A DNA stretch of 64,000 bases, from contig CAMOVZ010000003.1 of NCBI GenBank assembly GCA_946628045.1, forward strand, positions 62,001 through 126,000, written 5' to 3'. This DNA comes from an uncultured Caryophanales bacterium. Lineage in GTDB: Bacteria; Bacillota_I; Bacilli_A; RF39; UBA660. The notes under the pieces were generated by a model. The model worked only from the letters and a program-made list of their open reading frames with translations, was not told where the DNA came from and did no database searches. Shown piece by piece: positions 27,544-36,924 of the stretch (position 1 is its first letter; every line of letters starts with the position of its first letter). The translations under genes were made by a program, and so were the position numbers.

Positions 27544-28157
27544 ACTAAACATAATTTTTCTCCATCATGGATAAATATTAATTTAGCTTCTTTTTGATAT
27601 TTAGAGAATTCTTGATCAGTATAATCCCATGATGCTGTTACTATATATGCTTTATCATCATTTTTATCTCCATAAGCAAATACATCTTGTTGTACATCTT
27701 TTATTTCTATTTCATTTACTGTTGGAAGTGATTGATTTCTATTTCCGTATATATTGCTTTCTACATATTTATAATATGTGTTTTGAGCATTCATTAAAAA
27801 GTTTTCTAATGCCCCACTATATACAAAATCTACTCCTCCTACATCTGTTTTGGCTGTTTTATCATTTAATGAATAGAAGTCATATATAAACATTTCAGAT
27901 ATTTTTTTTACATATTTTTCTTCATCTACTTCATCTTTTGAAAGTATGTTTTTTAACTCTTCAAACATCTTATGATATTTTTTTGTTTTACTATCTTTTA
28001 AGTTATAACCATATTTATCTATTTTATTTACTATTTTTGTTTCTTTTACTTTACTTTTTCCAAAAATCTTATCTTTAAATGCATATATTCCTAAGGCTAA
28101 AGCTATTATTAATAGAAGTATTATTAATATTTTTTTTGCTTTCTTTTTTAATTTCAC
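27531..28157 (-). CDS. Membrane-anchored extracellular protein of unknown function
   Basis: 208 residues: a very basic start (MKLKKKAKK), one transmembrane helix (about 10-26), then an outer-face domain of about 180 residues with GVDFVYSGALENFL, FMYD/FIYDFYSL-type and KAYIVTASWDYTD segments ending in EAKLIFIHDGEKLCLVELQ. I do not recognise the family. The start is GTG and overlaps the TGA stop of the LTA-synthase gene by four bases (GTGA), so the two are translationally coupled. It may help the LTA-type enzyme or act on its product (inference from coupling only). Confidence 0.75.
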   Translation of the reverse strand: MKLKKKAKKILIILLLIIALALGIYAFKDKIFGKSKVKETKIVNKIDKYGYNLKDSKTKKYHKMFEELKNILSKDEVDEEKYVKKISEMFIYDFYSLNDKTAKTDVGGVDFVYSGALENFLMNAQNTYYKYVESNIYGNRNQSLPTVNEIEIKDVQQDVFAYGDKNDDKAYIVTASWDYTDQEFSKYQKEAKLIFIHDGEKLCLVELQ

Positions 28158-30217
28158 TTCTTTTCCCCACTTTCTTTATTCTTATTTTCATTTAATAAGT
28201 CAAATACTATTATATCATTTGATACATCTAATAATTTATTAGTATATTCTGTATTAGAACTAATTTCTTCTTCAGATATAGCTTCCTCTACTAATGGCAT
28301 ATACTCTGCTTTTTGACTATTATAGTATAACTTATTATTAACCCAGTTACCGTTAGGGAATACTACTATATTATCTTCTTTAATATTATAAATATCATGT
28401 CCTAGTGCATATTTATTTTTAAATCCAAGCATATTACCTAATGTTGGTACTACATCATACATACCCATTACATTAGTGTTTTCAAAGTTTAAGTTAGTAC
28501 CTTTCATATCTTTAGTCCAAATAATAAATGGTACTTTTCTTCCTAATTCATATTGGTATGAATCATATTCTTTATAGTTAGGATCTTCTGCATTTAATAT
28601 ATTATTTGTTTCTTTGTCATAATTATATAATCTATCATAATCTTTTCTAGGAAGTCTTGCATCATGGTCTCCATATAATATAAATACTGTGTTATTAAGT
28701 AATCCTTTTTCATCTAATGCAGTAATAAATTCTCCTAATGCTTCATCTGCATAGTGCAATGATTTGAAGTAATTTCCTAGTTTAGTTCCTTCCATGTATG
28801 GATAAACTACTTCTTCCCCATCTTCATTTACTTCTTTCATATTTACTTCAAAATCACCATATTTATCTACTTCAGAGAATGGTGTATGATTAGTTAGCAT
28901 CATTACCATACCATACCATTTTTCATGTTCTTGGTTGATTTTTTCTATTTTTTCTACTGATTGTTTAAAGAATTCTTTATCACATAATCCTAGTCCAATA
29001 ATATTTTCTTTTTGAACATCATATTCTGATTTTGCATAGAAATGTTCATACCCTAAGTTTTTATGCATTGCACGTCTATTCCAAAAGTCAGCGTTATTAG
29101 CATGCATACTAAATGAATAATATCCTTTATCTTCCATTAATTTAGGTATCCCTATATAAGTTCTATCTGCATATGAAACAAAGGCTGTACCACTTTTTGT
29201 AGGCATTAATCCTGTATTAAATGTTAATTCTGAATCACTACTAGTTCCAACACTTACTTGTGAATGGAAGTTTGAAAAATACATTCCTTCACTTGATAAT
29301 TTATTTAATGTAGGTGTTACTGGTATACCATTAAATTCTAATCCAATGGCATTAGTCATCATACTTTCACCATGAATTACAATTACATTCTTACCTTCAA
29401 ATATATTAGTATATTCATTTGTCTCTTCATTTACTTTTCTTTCTTCAAAATAATCATTAAATTTCTTTTTAGCTTTATCATATCCAAACATTGAATTAAT
29501 CTTAGGTTGAATAGATGTAACTACGTCATTAGCTTGATATATATAAATACCAAATCTCATTACTATATACTCTTTATTCCATTGTTTAAAAAATCTAGAT
29601 ACATCTAGTGATGTTAAAGTTACTAAGAATAATACTAAAAGAATACCTGCAGCACTTAGTGTTTTAATAGTCTTTCTTTTTCTTTCTTGTTTTAATTCTA
29701 CTTTTTTATAATAGTTTTTCTTTTTTAATCTAAAGTTTGTGATTATCATAACAATAGGAGCTACTAAATATACTAAGTCTTTTAATTGTAATACATTCTC
29801 TACAACTGCATCTCCTACATCACCAATATATTGTGTTAGAGAAAGCATTGAGATGGATGCAAATGATGTATAAAATGTATAGTATACTGAATTAATCATA
29901 CATATAGCTGTTAAAAATATAGTAAATGTCATATAGTAAGCAAATCTATTTTTAGGTTTAAATAAATAACCGAATGCTCCTATAAATACTACTACAGTTG
30001 TATCAGCAAGTATTGCCTTCCATGATAAATAATTATCTATTGAGTGCATACATAAAAATCTTAATAATGTAGCATTTATTACCATAAAAACAACAAATGT
30101 TAAGAATAATACATTATTCTTAATATATACTTTTATTAAATGATCTTTTTTTATTAATTTTATTTTCTTTATTATTTCATCTTTTAGTTTATTAAATGTG
30201 TTTTTTATTATTTTCAT
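28154..30217 (-). CDS. LTA synthase-like phosphoglycerol transferase
   Basis: 687 residues. About five membrane helices in the first 205 residues precede an extracellular sulfatase-fold domain. The metal/nucleophile sites are seen: VIVIHGESMM (Glu284), GTSSDSE (Ser326 where S. aureus LtaS has its nucleophile Thr, with Thr325 next to it), MHANNADFWNRR, and YGDHDARLP (Asp-His metal pair). By family, it polymerises glycerol phosphate from phosphatidylglycerol into lipoteichoic acid. Since Ser is found at that site in other LTA-synthase-like proteins, exact substrate is open. It has its own promoter; a coupled small gene follows. Confidence 0.9.
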   Translation of the reverse strand: MKIIKNTFNKLKDEIIKKIKLIKKDHLIKVYIKNNVLFLTFVVFMVINATLLRFLCMHSIDNYLSWKAILADTTVVVFIGAFGYLFKPKNRFAYYMTFTIFLTAICMINSVYYTFYTSFASISMLSLTQYIGDVGDAVVENVLQLKDLVYLVAPIVMIITNFRLKKKNYYKKVELKQERKRKTIKTLSAAGILLVLFLVTLTSLDVSRFFKQWNKEYIVMRFGIYIYQANDVVTSIQPKINSMFGYDKAKKKFNDYFEERKVNEETNEYTNIFEGKNVIVIHGESMMTNAIGLEFNGIPVTPTLNKLSSEGMYFSNFHSQVSVGTSSDSELTFNTGLMPTKSGTAFVSYADRTYIGIPKLMEDKGYYSFSMHANNADFWNRRAMHKNLGYEHFYAKSEYDVQKENIIGLGLCDKEFFKQSVEKIEKINQEHEKWYGMVMMLTNHTPFSEVDKYGDFEVNMKEVNEDGEEVVYPYMEGTKLGNYFKSLHYADEALGEFITALDEKGLLNNTVFILYGDHDARLPRKDYDRLYNYDKETNNILNAEDPNYKEYDSYQYELGRKVPFIIWTKDMKGTNLNFENTNVMGMYDVVPTLGNMLGFKNKYALGHDIYNIKEDNIVVFPNGNWVNNKLYYNSQKAEYMPLVEEAISEEEISSNTEYTNKLLDVSNDIIVFDLLNENKNKESGEKK

Positions 30218-30237
30218 ATTTAATACCTCACTAAATT

Positions 30238-30266
30238 ATTATATCATTATATATTATTATTTTCAA
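30238..30266 (-). promoter_or_regulatory. Promoter of the LTA-synthase-like gene
   Basis: Minus strand: TTGAAA (30261-30266), 17-base spacer ending in TGA, TATAAT (30238-30243). GAGGTAT lies before the ATG at 30217. Confidence 0.75.
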
Positions 30267-30277
30267 TCTATCAAAAA

Positions 30278-30296
30278 GAGAACTAATCTAGTTCTC
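30278..30296 (-). terminator. Terminator after the YihY gene
   Basis: Stem GAGAACTA / TAGTTCTC with a 3-base loop and T5 on the minus strand, overlapping the stop codon at 30283. Confidence 0.82.
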
Positions 30297-31098
30297 CGTT
30301 GTATACACTTGCGTTTATTACCATACCTAATACATATATATATGATAGTAAATATATCCATAGTAATAATACTAATATATTAGAGATACTACCATAGAAT
30401 AAGTCGTATCTTGCAAATTTTTCTACATAAAAGGCAAATATTTCTGTTGATAGAATCCATCCTATTGCAGTAAATAATGCTCCTTTATTAGTAGTTATTC
30501 CAGGTATTTCTTTATCAGGTGCTATTACATACATTAATTTTATATTAATAAACAATATTACTAATGTAAGTGGATATCTTAGTATTCCTAACATTTCTCT
30601 TGTTATTCTTACTACTATGCTATCATTAGTTATTTCTTTTAATATATCAAATATATTACTACCAAATACTGGTACTAATATTAAGAATAGAAATAATCCT
30701 ACTAAAACAAATGTCATAGTAATAGCTTTTAGTCTTCTACTCACAATATTATTAGGCTCTACTTTATATATTTCATTAGATGTATTTATCATTGAATAAG
30801 GACCATTTGATGCTAAAAGAAATGCTGATGCATAGAATACTATAATATTAAAATTAATTCCATCTCCTGCAGTAACACTATTAATAATATTAGCAATTTC
30901 TATTGGTAGTGAACTATCTATAGCAGTTTTTAATGTATCTGTAGATATTGATAAATTAGCTGTTATAGTGGCTATTAATGCGATCATTGGAATTAATGTC
31001 ATAACAAGAAAAAAAGCAAGTTGCCCTGGCAATATTCGCATTTCTGGTTTCATTAATAACTTGAATATTTTAAGAGTAAAATTTCTTGCTTTTTCCAT
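30283..31098 (-). CDS. YihY/BrkB-family membrane protein
   Basis: 271 residues with about six membrane helices. The N-terminus ILPGQLAFFLVMTLIPMIALI and the later SNGPYSMINTSNEIYKVE segment are hallmarks of the YihY (formerly 'RNase BN') family, followed by GLFLFLILVP and LLWIYLLSYIYVLGMVINA. The molecular role of the family is not settled; envelope functions and exporter-like roles have been proposed. It starts 12 bases after the stop of the GGDEF gene, so it is in that operon. Confidence 0.93.
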   Translation of the reverse strand: MEKARNFTLKIFKLLMKPEMRILPGQLAFFLVMTLIPMIALIATITANLSISTDTLKTAIDSSLPIEIANIINSVTAGDGINFNIIVFYASAFLLASNGPYSMINTSNEIYKVEPNNIVSRRLKAITMTFVLVGLFLFLILVPVFGSNIFDILKEITNDSIVVRITREMLGILRYPLTLVILFINIKLMYVIAPDKEIPGITTNKGALFTAIGWILSTEIFAFYVEKFARYDLFYGSISNILVLLLWIYLLSYIYVLGMVINASVYNGELD

Positions 31099-31110
31099 CC
31101 AATCACCTTT

Positions 31111-33150
31111 TTATTTATATTCTTCTTTATTAGTAATCATTTCAAGAGTTGCTTCATTAATAGAATCATCTAATGTTTTTATTTCATCAGTTATCATACT
31201 ATAACCTACTGCTGCTCCAAATGAATGTGGTAAATTTTTCATTTCTCTTGATAATTTCTTAGCATAAGTACTTATTTGTCTTTCACTATAACCTACTAAG
31301 TAAATTAAGAATTCATTACCATCAGTTCTAATAATTTCACTATTTTCAAGTTGTGTATTTACTAGAATACCAGCAGCTTTGATAATTAGATCATCTCCTT
31401 CTTCATGACCATAATTATCATTAACATATTTAACATTATTTAAATCTACCATTACTATTGATTGTGGGAATACTTCACATGCTTCCCATTCTTTCATCTT
31501 AGCATTTAAGTAGTTTCTATTTTTAAGTGAAGTTAACATATCTGTATATTTATGTCTATCTTCTATTTTTACTTTTTTAACTTGTTTTTTCTTCTTTAAA
31601 ATTAAATATATAACTGTTAGAGTTATTAATGGTGCAAATATAATTATTAATACAACCATATATACTTGTTCTAATGTAGAATCCTTTAATATAGAAGCTT
31701 TTAAGTTTTCTATTCCAGAATTTCTATAATTATAATAAGAATTTGTATTAATTATATAATTAAATAAATCATAGAATGCTCCATTATTATTCTTAACCAT
31801 GAATTTATAATCATTCATCATAGTATCTTGATATAATAATTTTAAATTTTTAAATTTAGTATTTTGATAATATGTATATATTTCTCTATCTACTACAATT
31901 AATTTATCTTTTGATTTTCCTACTAATTCATCTATAGTATTATATTCTTTAATATTAGCTCTTGAGTTATTAGTAAAGTAATTATATAGAGAATCACCTT
32001 TTAACATAACTATATCTTTACCTTTTAGGCTTTCAAATGAATTAACTATATGATTATCTTCTTGATAACCTAAAATTACATAGTCTTCTACAAATGTTGA
32101 TAAAGTAGCTGTATATTTATCATTACTATAATTATAATAATCAAAGTAAATATCTATTTCACCTTTATCAATTGCTTTTTGTAATTCTTTTTTATTAGAG
32201 TATTTTTTATATTTAAAATTGATATTTGCTAAACGAGATATTCTATCGATATATTCTCCAGCAATACCTGCAACTTTACCATTTACTTTTCCTTCATATG
32301 GTAAATTTTCAATATATCCATATACATAGTTTTTAGATATTAATTTTGCTTTTGTTTTAGCATCTAATTTATTTTTATCTAAATAATAATTTAAGTATGA
32401 ATCATTATATTCTTTAATATAATTTGTTTGTCTCCATTTATTATAATATTTAGTTACTATATTATTTAATTCTTCATTATTATCACTTAATGTTAATACA
32501 ATTTGTTTCTTTAATTCTGTGAAATAATAAACTATTGAATACTTATCTTTTTCAATTGTATAATCTAAATACATAATATTTGGTACTACAATCATATTTA
32601 TTTCATTATCATCTAAAGCTTTATATAAATCAGCTATATTATCATAAGATTTGTAAGATAAGTTAGTACCACTCTTTAAATAAAAACTTACTTCTTCTAC
32701 ATCATCTTTTAATACTCCGAATACCATATTCTTCATATCTTTAATATGATTGATTCTTTGATATGTTTTACTTACTGCTACATAATTATCATTAAATAAG
32801 AATAAATCTTTTTTACTTAATTTTTCATCGTTACCTAAGATACTAATTCTAAATCCATCAGTAGTTGGAATTGATGTTTTTAGATAAGGTATTTTATTAA
32901 ATTCAATACCTATTTTATCTTCAAAGTCTTTTATAAAATCAAATATAACTCCTTCTCCATTAGTACCATATAATGGATAATCATTAACTATTTCAAAGTC
33001 ATATGTTTGATCTTTATTTTCTTCAACCCATCTTTTTTCTTGAAGAGTTAGTGTTGTTGTTTTATCTTCTTTATTATAATAACGATATACAAATACAAAT
33101 GCTATTATAGCGATTAGTATAGGAATTATTATTAATAACTTCTTTTTCAT
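31111..33150 (-). CDS. Membrane receptor: two solute-binding modules plus degenerate GGDEF domain
   Basis: 679 residues. An N-terminal helix (5-22) is followed by two extracellular SBP_bac_3-like modules (about 38-255 and 270-490; VSKTYQRINHIKDMKNMVFG, VNGKVAGIAGEYIDRISRLA). A second helix (about 512-535) leads to a cytoplasmic GGDEF domain (about 550-679). The DLNNVKYVNDNYGHEEGDDL core is good, but the signature reads DGNEF at 610-614 instead of GGDEF. The usual terminal AD-x-x-MY motif is also altered. Cyclic-di-GMP synthesis is therefore uncertain; it may bind or regulate instead. The ligand is probably a small amino-acid-like solute by fold. Confidence 0.88.
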   Translation of the reverse strand: MKKKLLIIIPILIAIIAFVFVYRYYNKEDKTTTLTLQEKRWVEENKDQTYDFEIVNDYPLYGTNGEGVIFDFIKDFEDKIGIEFNKIPYLKTSIPTTDGFRISILGNDEKLSKKDLFLFNDNYVAVSKTYQRINHIKDMKNMVFGVLKDDVEEVSFYLKSGTNLSYKSYDNIADLYKALDDNEINMIVVPNIMYLDYTIEKDKYSIVYYFTELKKQIVLTLSDNNEELNNIVTKYYNKWRQTNYIKEYNDSYLNYYLDKNKLDAKTKAKLISKNYVYGYIENLPYEGKVNGKVAGIAGEYIDRISRLANINFKYKKYSNKKELQKAIDKGEIDIYFDYYNYSNDKYTATLSTFVEDYVILGYQEDNHIVNSFESLKGKDIVMLKGDSLYNYFTNNSRANIKEYNTIDELVGKSKDKLIVVDREIYTYYQNTKFKNLKLLYQDTMMNDYKFMVKNNNGAFYDLFNYIINTNSYYNYRNSGIENLKASILKDSTLEQVYMVVLIIIFAPLITLTVIYLILKKKKQVKKVKIEDRHKYTDMLTSLKNRNYLNAKMKEWEACEVFPQSIVMVDLNNVKYVNDNYGHEEGDDLIIKAAGILVNTQLENSEIIRTDGNEFLIYLVGYSERQISTYAKKLSREMKNLPHSFGAAVGYSMITDEIKTLDDSINEATLEMITNKEEYK

Positions 33151-33163
33151 ATTACTCTCCTAC

Positions 33164-33616
33164 TTATTTAGTCCATGACATATTTTGTTTTGAATGATGT
33201 TTATACCCTACAATAGGAAATTCGTCCTTTTTAGCTTCATTATTTACCATTACTTGAATGTCATAGTATGCCTTTTGTTCATCAGTTAATGCATTTAATA
33301 CACTATATGCAAAATCTCTTGCTGGTTGTATTTCAATATCATCATTGCTTACTATATCTACATAAACAATTCTACCTTGTATTCTAGCATTAACACTTTT
33401 TGTTTTATCTTTTAATTCTTCTTCAATACTTTTTAATGCTTTATCTTTAATCTTTACTTTTTCTATTCCTTCAAGTCTAGTTCCATAATATACGCCACTA
33501 TCACTAGGGAAGAAAAAATTCTTAACTATAATAGCTAAAATAATTAAAAATATAACTATTACTACTCCCACAATAACATGTGAGTGTTTCTTTATAAATC
33601 TTAAAATATCTTTCAT
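33164..33616 (-). CDS. Small membrane-anchored protein of unknown function
   Basis: 150 residues from the ATG at 33616; GTG 33625 and ATG 33622 are also in frame, and AGGA upstream does not decide clearly. One helix (about 13-34) is followed by an extracellular domain of about 110 residues: GVYYGTRLEGIEKVKIKDK, SVNARIQGRIVYVDIVSND, YSVLNALTDEQKAYYDIQV, FPIVGYKHHSK. The pattern (an alternating alpha-beta domain with a VNARI strand) recalls small membrane proteins of other Firmicutes, but I cannot name a family. It is the first gene of the operon with the GGDEF receptor and YihY. Confidence 0.75.
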   Translation of the reverse strand: MKDILRFIKKHSHVIVGVVIVIFLIILAIIVKNFFFPSDSGVYYGTRLEGIEKVKIKDKALKSIEEELKDKTKSVNARIQGRIVYVDIVSNDDIEIQPARDFAYSVLNALTDEQKAYYDIQVMVNNEAKKDEFPIVGYKHHSKQNMSWTK

Positions 33617-33642
33617 TATCATCACATCCTAATATAATAAAT

Positions 33643-33671
33643 ATTATACACTAAGTAGTATATATTTTCAA
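33643..33671 (-). promoter_or_regulatory. Promoter of the small membrane protein-GGDEF-YihY operon
   Basis: Minus strand: TTGAAA (33666-33671), 17-base spacer, TATAAT (33643-33648). No hairpin separates this from gatB, so read-through from gatCAB is possible. Confidence 0.7.
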
Positions 33672-33676
33672 TGTAA

Positions 33677-35101
33677 TTAATTTAATTCTTCAATTAAAAT
33701 ATCCATAGCCATTTTAGGATTAGCTTTTCCTTTTGTTTCTTTCATTACTTGTCCCATCAAGTATTTAATTGCTCTATCATGACCTGCTTTATAATCATTA
33801 ACACTTTCAGGATTATTAGAAATAATTTCTTTAACTACATTTCTAATCTCAGAGTCATCTGTAATATTTTCAATACCTTGTTCACTAATAATATCTTTAA
33901 TAGATTTATCACTTTCTAATACTATATCTAATATATCTTTTAAGTTTTTACTAGTTAAAGTATTATCATCTATTAAATTAACTAATTCAATAAATCTTTC
34001 TTTGTTAAGAGTTGTATCAGTAATTAATTTTTCATTTTTATTTAAGTATCCTGAAATATCTCCTAATAATAAATTAGAAGCTGTTTGAAAATTAATATTT
34101 TCTTCTAAAAGTGTATTAAAATAATCACTTAAACTTCTGTTAGATACTAATTTTTCTGTATTTATTTCTGATACACCTAATTCTTTATATTTTTTTCTTC
34201 TCTCATCTGGTAACATTGGTATAGTTTTAACAGCATCTTCTATCATTTCATCAGTTAATACTACATATGGAATATCTGGTTCTGGAAAATATCTATAATC
34301 ATTTCCTGTTTCTTTTACACGCATTAGGACTGTATCATTTATTTTGTCATCAAATCTTCTTGTTTGTGGTTTAAATGTTTCCCCAGCATCATATATCTTA
34401 GTTTGTCTTTCTATTTCTTTTTCAACACCTAATTTAGCATTAGAAATAGATCCTATATTTTTAATTTCTGCTTTAGTACCTAATGGGTCAGATTCATTTT
34501 TACGAATAGATACATTAACATCTGCTCTCATTGAACCTTCTTCAATCTTACAATCTGAGATATCTCCAAAAGATAATAATTCTCTTAATTTTTCAAGATA
34601 TAGTTTAACGTCTTCTCCATCAGACATACATGGTTTAGTAACTATTTCTATTAAAGGTACTCCTGCACGATTAAAATCTAGAAGAGTCTTAGTACCACGG
34701 TGAGCACTCTTACATGTATCTTCTTCTATATGCATTTCTTCTATATATACTTTTTTCTTTTCTCCATTTGATTTAGTTATCTCAACATAACCATCATATC
34801 CTATAGGAGTTTCATTTTGAGTAATTTGATAGTTTTTAGAAATATCTGGATAGAAATAATTTTTTCTATCAAAATGCATTACTTTTCTAATCTTACAATT
34901 TAATATAGTAGCGGCTTTTATACCTAAGTTAATTACTTCTTCATTTAATGTAGGTAAAGTACCTGGATAAGCTAAATCTACTACATTAGTTAAAGAGTTA
35001 GCCATTTCTCCATATCCATTAATAGAGTTAGAAAAGATTTTTGTTTTTGTTTTTAATTCTACGTGTACTTCTACACCTATTGTAGGAATATAATTACTCA
35101 T
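33677..35101 (-). CDS. gatB: Asp/Glu-tRNA amidotransferase subunit B
   Basis: 474 residues, normal length. Seen: IPTIGVEVHVELKTKTKIFS at the start, the MHFDRKNYFYPDISKNYQIT active-site region, MRADVNVSIR and YRYFPEPDIP, and a C-terminal YqeY-like tail ending GKANPKMAMDILIEEL. GatB activates Gln/Glu-tRNA or Asn/Asp-tRNA before transamidation by GatA. The start overlaps the gatA stop by 8 bases, with GGAGGTGAT upstream. The presence of GatCAB indicates that glutaminyl-tRNA (and perhaps asparaginyl-tRNA) is made indirectly. Confidence 0.98.
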   Translation of the reverse strand: MSNYIPTIGVEVHVELKTKTKIFSNSINGYGEMANSLTNVVDLAYPGTLPTLNEEVINLGIKAATILNCKIRKVMHFDRKNYFYPDISKNYQITQNETPIGYDGYVEITKSNGEKKKVYIEEMHIEEDTCKSAHRGTKTLLDFNRAGVPLIEIVTKPCMSDGEDVKLYLEKLRELLSFGDISDCKIEEGSMRADVNVSIRKNESDPLGTKAEIKNIGSISNAKLGVEKEIERQTKIYDAGETFKPQTRRFDDKINDTVLMRVKETGNDYRYFPEPDIPYVVLTDEMIEDAVKTIPMLPDERRKKYKELGVSEINTEKLVSNRSLSDYFNTLLEENINFQTASNLLLGDISGYLNKNEKLITDTTLNKERFIELVNLIDDNTLTSKNLKDILDIVLESDKSIKDIISEQGIENITDDSEIRNVVKEIISNNPESVNDYKAGHDRAIKYLMGQVMKETKGKANPKMAMDILIEELN

Positions 35102-36548
35102 CTATATCACCTCCATTAGGATTTAATTCTAGATTAAGTTTTTCTTCTAAGTAACTAGCTAATTTATATATCTTAGCTTCTTCAAAAGAATTACCAATTA
35201 TTTGCATACCTATTGGCATCTTATTATTATCAAAACCTATTGGTAAATTAAGTCCAGGAAGCCCTGCCATATTAACTGGTATTACTAATACATCATCCAT
35301 AAATGATTTAGATGGATCATCCATAGGATCAGTTAAATCATATGCAGTTGTAGTAGTTGTTGGACCTATTATTAAGTCATAGTTTTTAAATACATCTTTT
35401 AGAGCTTTTCTCATATCATCTCTAATAGATAAAGCTTTATTATAATATATCTTAGCATTTTCTCCACTTAATAAGTAACTACCTACCATGATTCTTCTTT
35501 TTACTTCTTCTCCAAATCCTAGAGCTCTTGTTTTTAAGTAAACATCTTCTATGTTTTCAGGATTTTCATAAGAATAACCATAACGAATCCCATCAAATCT
35601 TGCTAAGTTAGAACTAGCTTCTCCCATAGCTATAATTTGATATAGAGTAACTGCATTTTCTAAATAATCTACATCTATATAATCTACTATTGCGCCATTT
35701 TCTTTTAATAATTCAATTACTTCTTTTACTTTATTAGTTATTTCAGAATTAACTATGTCACTCATAAAGTAATTAGGTACAGCTATTTTCATACCTTTTA
35801 TATCTTCACCTATTAATCTTGTGAAATCTTCTTCTTCTTTTCTTACTGAAGTTAAGTCCTTCTCATCTTTTCCAACTAGAGCATTAAGAAGTAATGCATT
35901 ATTATAAACATTAGTAGTCATTGGACCTATTTGATCTAGGCTTGATGCGAAGGCAACAAGACCGAATCTTGAAATTCTACCATATGTTGGTTTCATACCT
36001 ACAATACCAGTATATGCTGCGGGTTGTCTGATACTTCCACCTGTATCAGAACCTAATGCAAATGGTAAGTCACGTGAAGCTATAGTAGTAGCTGAACCAC
36101 CACTTGATCCACCTGATATTTTTTCTTTATTCCATGGATTTTTAGGGGCACCAAAATAACTAGTTCTTGAACTTGATCCCATAGCAAATTCATCCATATT
36201 AGTTTTACCAATTATGATCATGTTCTTTTCATTTATTTTTTCTACTACAGTAGCATTATATATTGGAATAAAATTATCTAAGATGTGAGATGCACATGTA
36301 GTTCTTAAACCTTTTGTTACGATATTATCTTTTACTGCGATAGGAAGTCCAAATAAAAGATTATCTACTTCCTTGTCTTCTAATTCTTTAGCTCTTTTAA
36401 TAGCTTCTTCTTTGTTTAATGTGATGTAGGCATTTAAATCTTTATTATTTTCTATATTTTGGAAGGCTTCTTCTACTAAGTCTATTGGCTTAATAGTTTT
36501 ATTTTTTAATAATTCATTAATCTCTTTAATACTTTTATTTAAATACAT
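35094..36548 (-). CDS. gatA: Asp/Glu-tRNA amidotransferase subunit A
   Basis: 484 residues from the ATG at 36548. The amidase Ser-cisSer-Lys triad can be placed: Lys in LPIAVKDN, the first Ser in SGGSSGGSA and the second in GSDTGGSIRQPAA. It releases ammonia from glutamine and passes it to GatB. The GTG at 36557 is in frame but GGGGAGGG within the last gatC codons lies at proper distance from 36548, and that ATG begins two bases after the gatC stop. Confidence 0.98.
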   Translation of the reverse strand: MYLNKSIKEINELLKNKTIKPIDLVEEAFQNIENNKDLNAYITLNKEEAIKRAKELEDKEVDNLLFGLPIAVKDNIVTKGLRTTCASHILDNFIPIYNATVVEKINEKNMIIIGKTNMDEFAMGSSSRTSYFGAPKNPWNKEKISGGSSGGSATTIASRDLPFALGSDTGGSIRQPAAYTGIVGMKPTYGRISRFGLVAFASSLDQIGPMTTNVYNNALLLNALVGKDEKDLTSVRKEEEDFTRLIGEDIKGMKIAVPNYFMSDIVNSEITNKVKEVIELLKENGAIVDYIDVDYLENAVTLYQIIAMGEASSNLARFDGIRYGYSYENPENIEDVYLKTRALGFGEEVKRRIMVGSYLLSGENAKIYYNKALSIRDDMRKALKDVFKNYDLIIGPTTTTTAYDLTDPMDDPSKSFMDDVLVIPVNMAGLPGLNLPIGFDNNKMPIGMQIIGNSFEEAKIYKLASYLEEKLNLELNPNGGDIDE

Positions 36549-36549
36549 A

Positions 36550-36858
36550 TTAAGCACCCTCCCCTTCTGATATAACTACAGGTACTTCAATATAATTTCC
36601 ACTATGTCTTGGGGCATTATTAACTACAACTTTCGGATCTAGCATTACTCCAGATTCATCTTTACGTAGTTCAGTACTATTTTCCCAACAAGCAATAAGG
36701 ATATCATCATCATACCCTTTAACATTATTAATCTTTTCTACATCATCTAATAGTTTTTTTAATTCCACTTGGTATTTTTTTATTTCTTCTTCAGTTAAAG
36801 AAATTCTAGCTAAATCAGCTACGTGTAATACCTCTTCTTTTGATAGTATTTCTTCCAT
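36550..36858 (-). CDS. gatC: Asp/Glu-tRNA amidotransferase subunit C
   Basis: 102 residues from the ATG at 36858, which has AAGGAG 7 bases upstream; an in-frame ATG at 36876 lies before that site and is rejected. Seen: HVADLARISLTEEEI and the C-terminal MLDPKVVVNNAPRHSGNYIE with VPVVI, the segment that wraps GatA. It stabilises the GatA-GatB complex. First gene of the gatCAB operon, with an extended -10 (TGCTATAAT) 30 bases upstream. Confidence 0.96.
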   Translation of the reverse strand: MEEILSKEEVLHVADLARISLTEEEIKKYQVELKKLLDDVEKINNVKGYDDDILIACWENSTELRKDESGVMLDPKVVVNNAPRHSGNYIEVPVVISEGEGA

Positions 36859-36885
36859 AGAAACACTCCTTCCCATAACGTATTT

Positions 36886-36894
36886 ATTATAGCA
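36886..36894 (-). promoter_or_regulatory. Extended -10 (TGCTATAAT) of gatCAB
   Basis: It directly follows the T tract of the terminator at 36899-36924. No clear -35 is seen. Confidence 0.6.
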
Positions 36895-36898
36895 TAAA

Positions 36899-36924
36899 AA
36901 AAAGAAGATTTAAATCTTCTTTTT
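36899..36924 (-). terminator. Terminator of the XRE-DUF2975 gene
   Basis: A perfect palindrome GAAGATTT / AAATCTTC flanked by A and T runs overlaps the stop codon at 36923. Confidence 0.85.

Noticed and set aside
27268..27552. Ser/Phe-rich minus-strand and Lys-rich plus-strand frames at the LCP gene end
   Set aside because: Shadows of the Lys/Glu tail; no ribosome sites and extreme composition.
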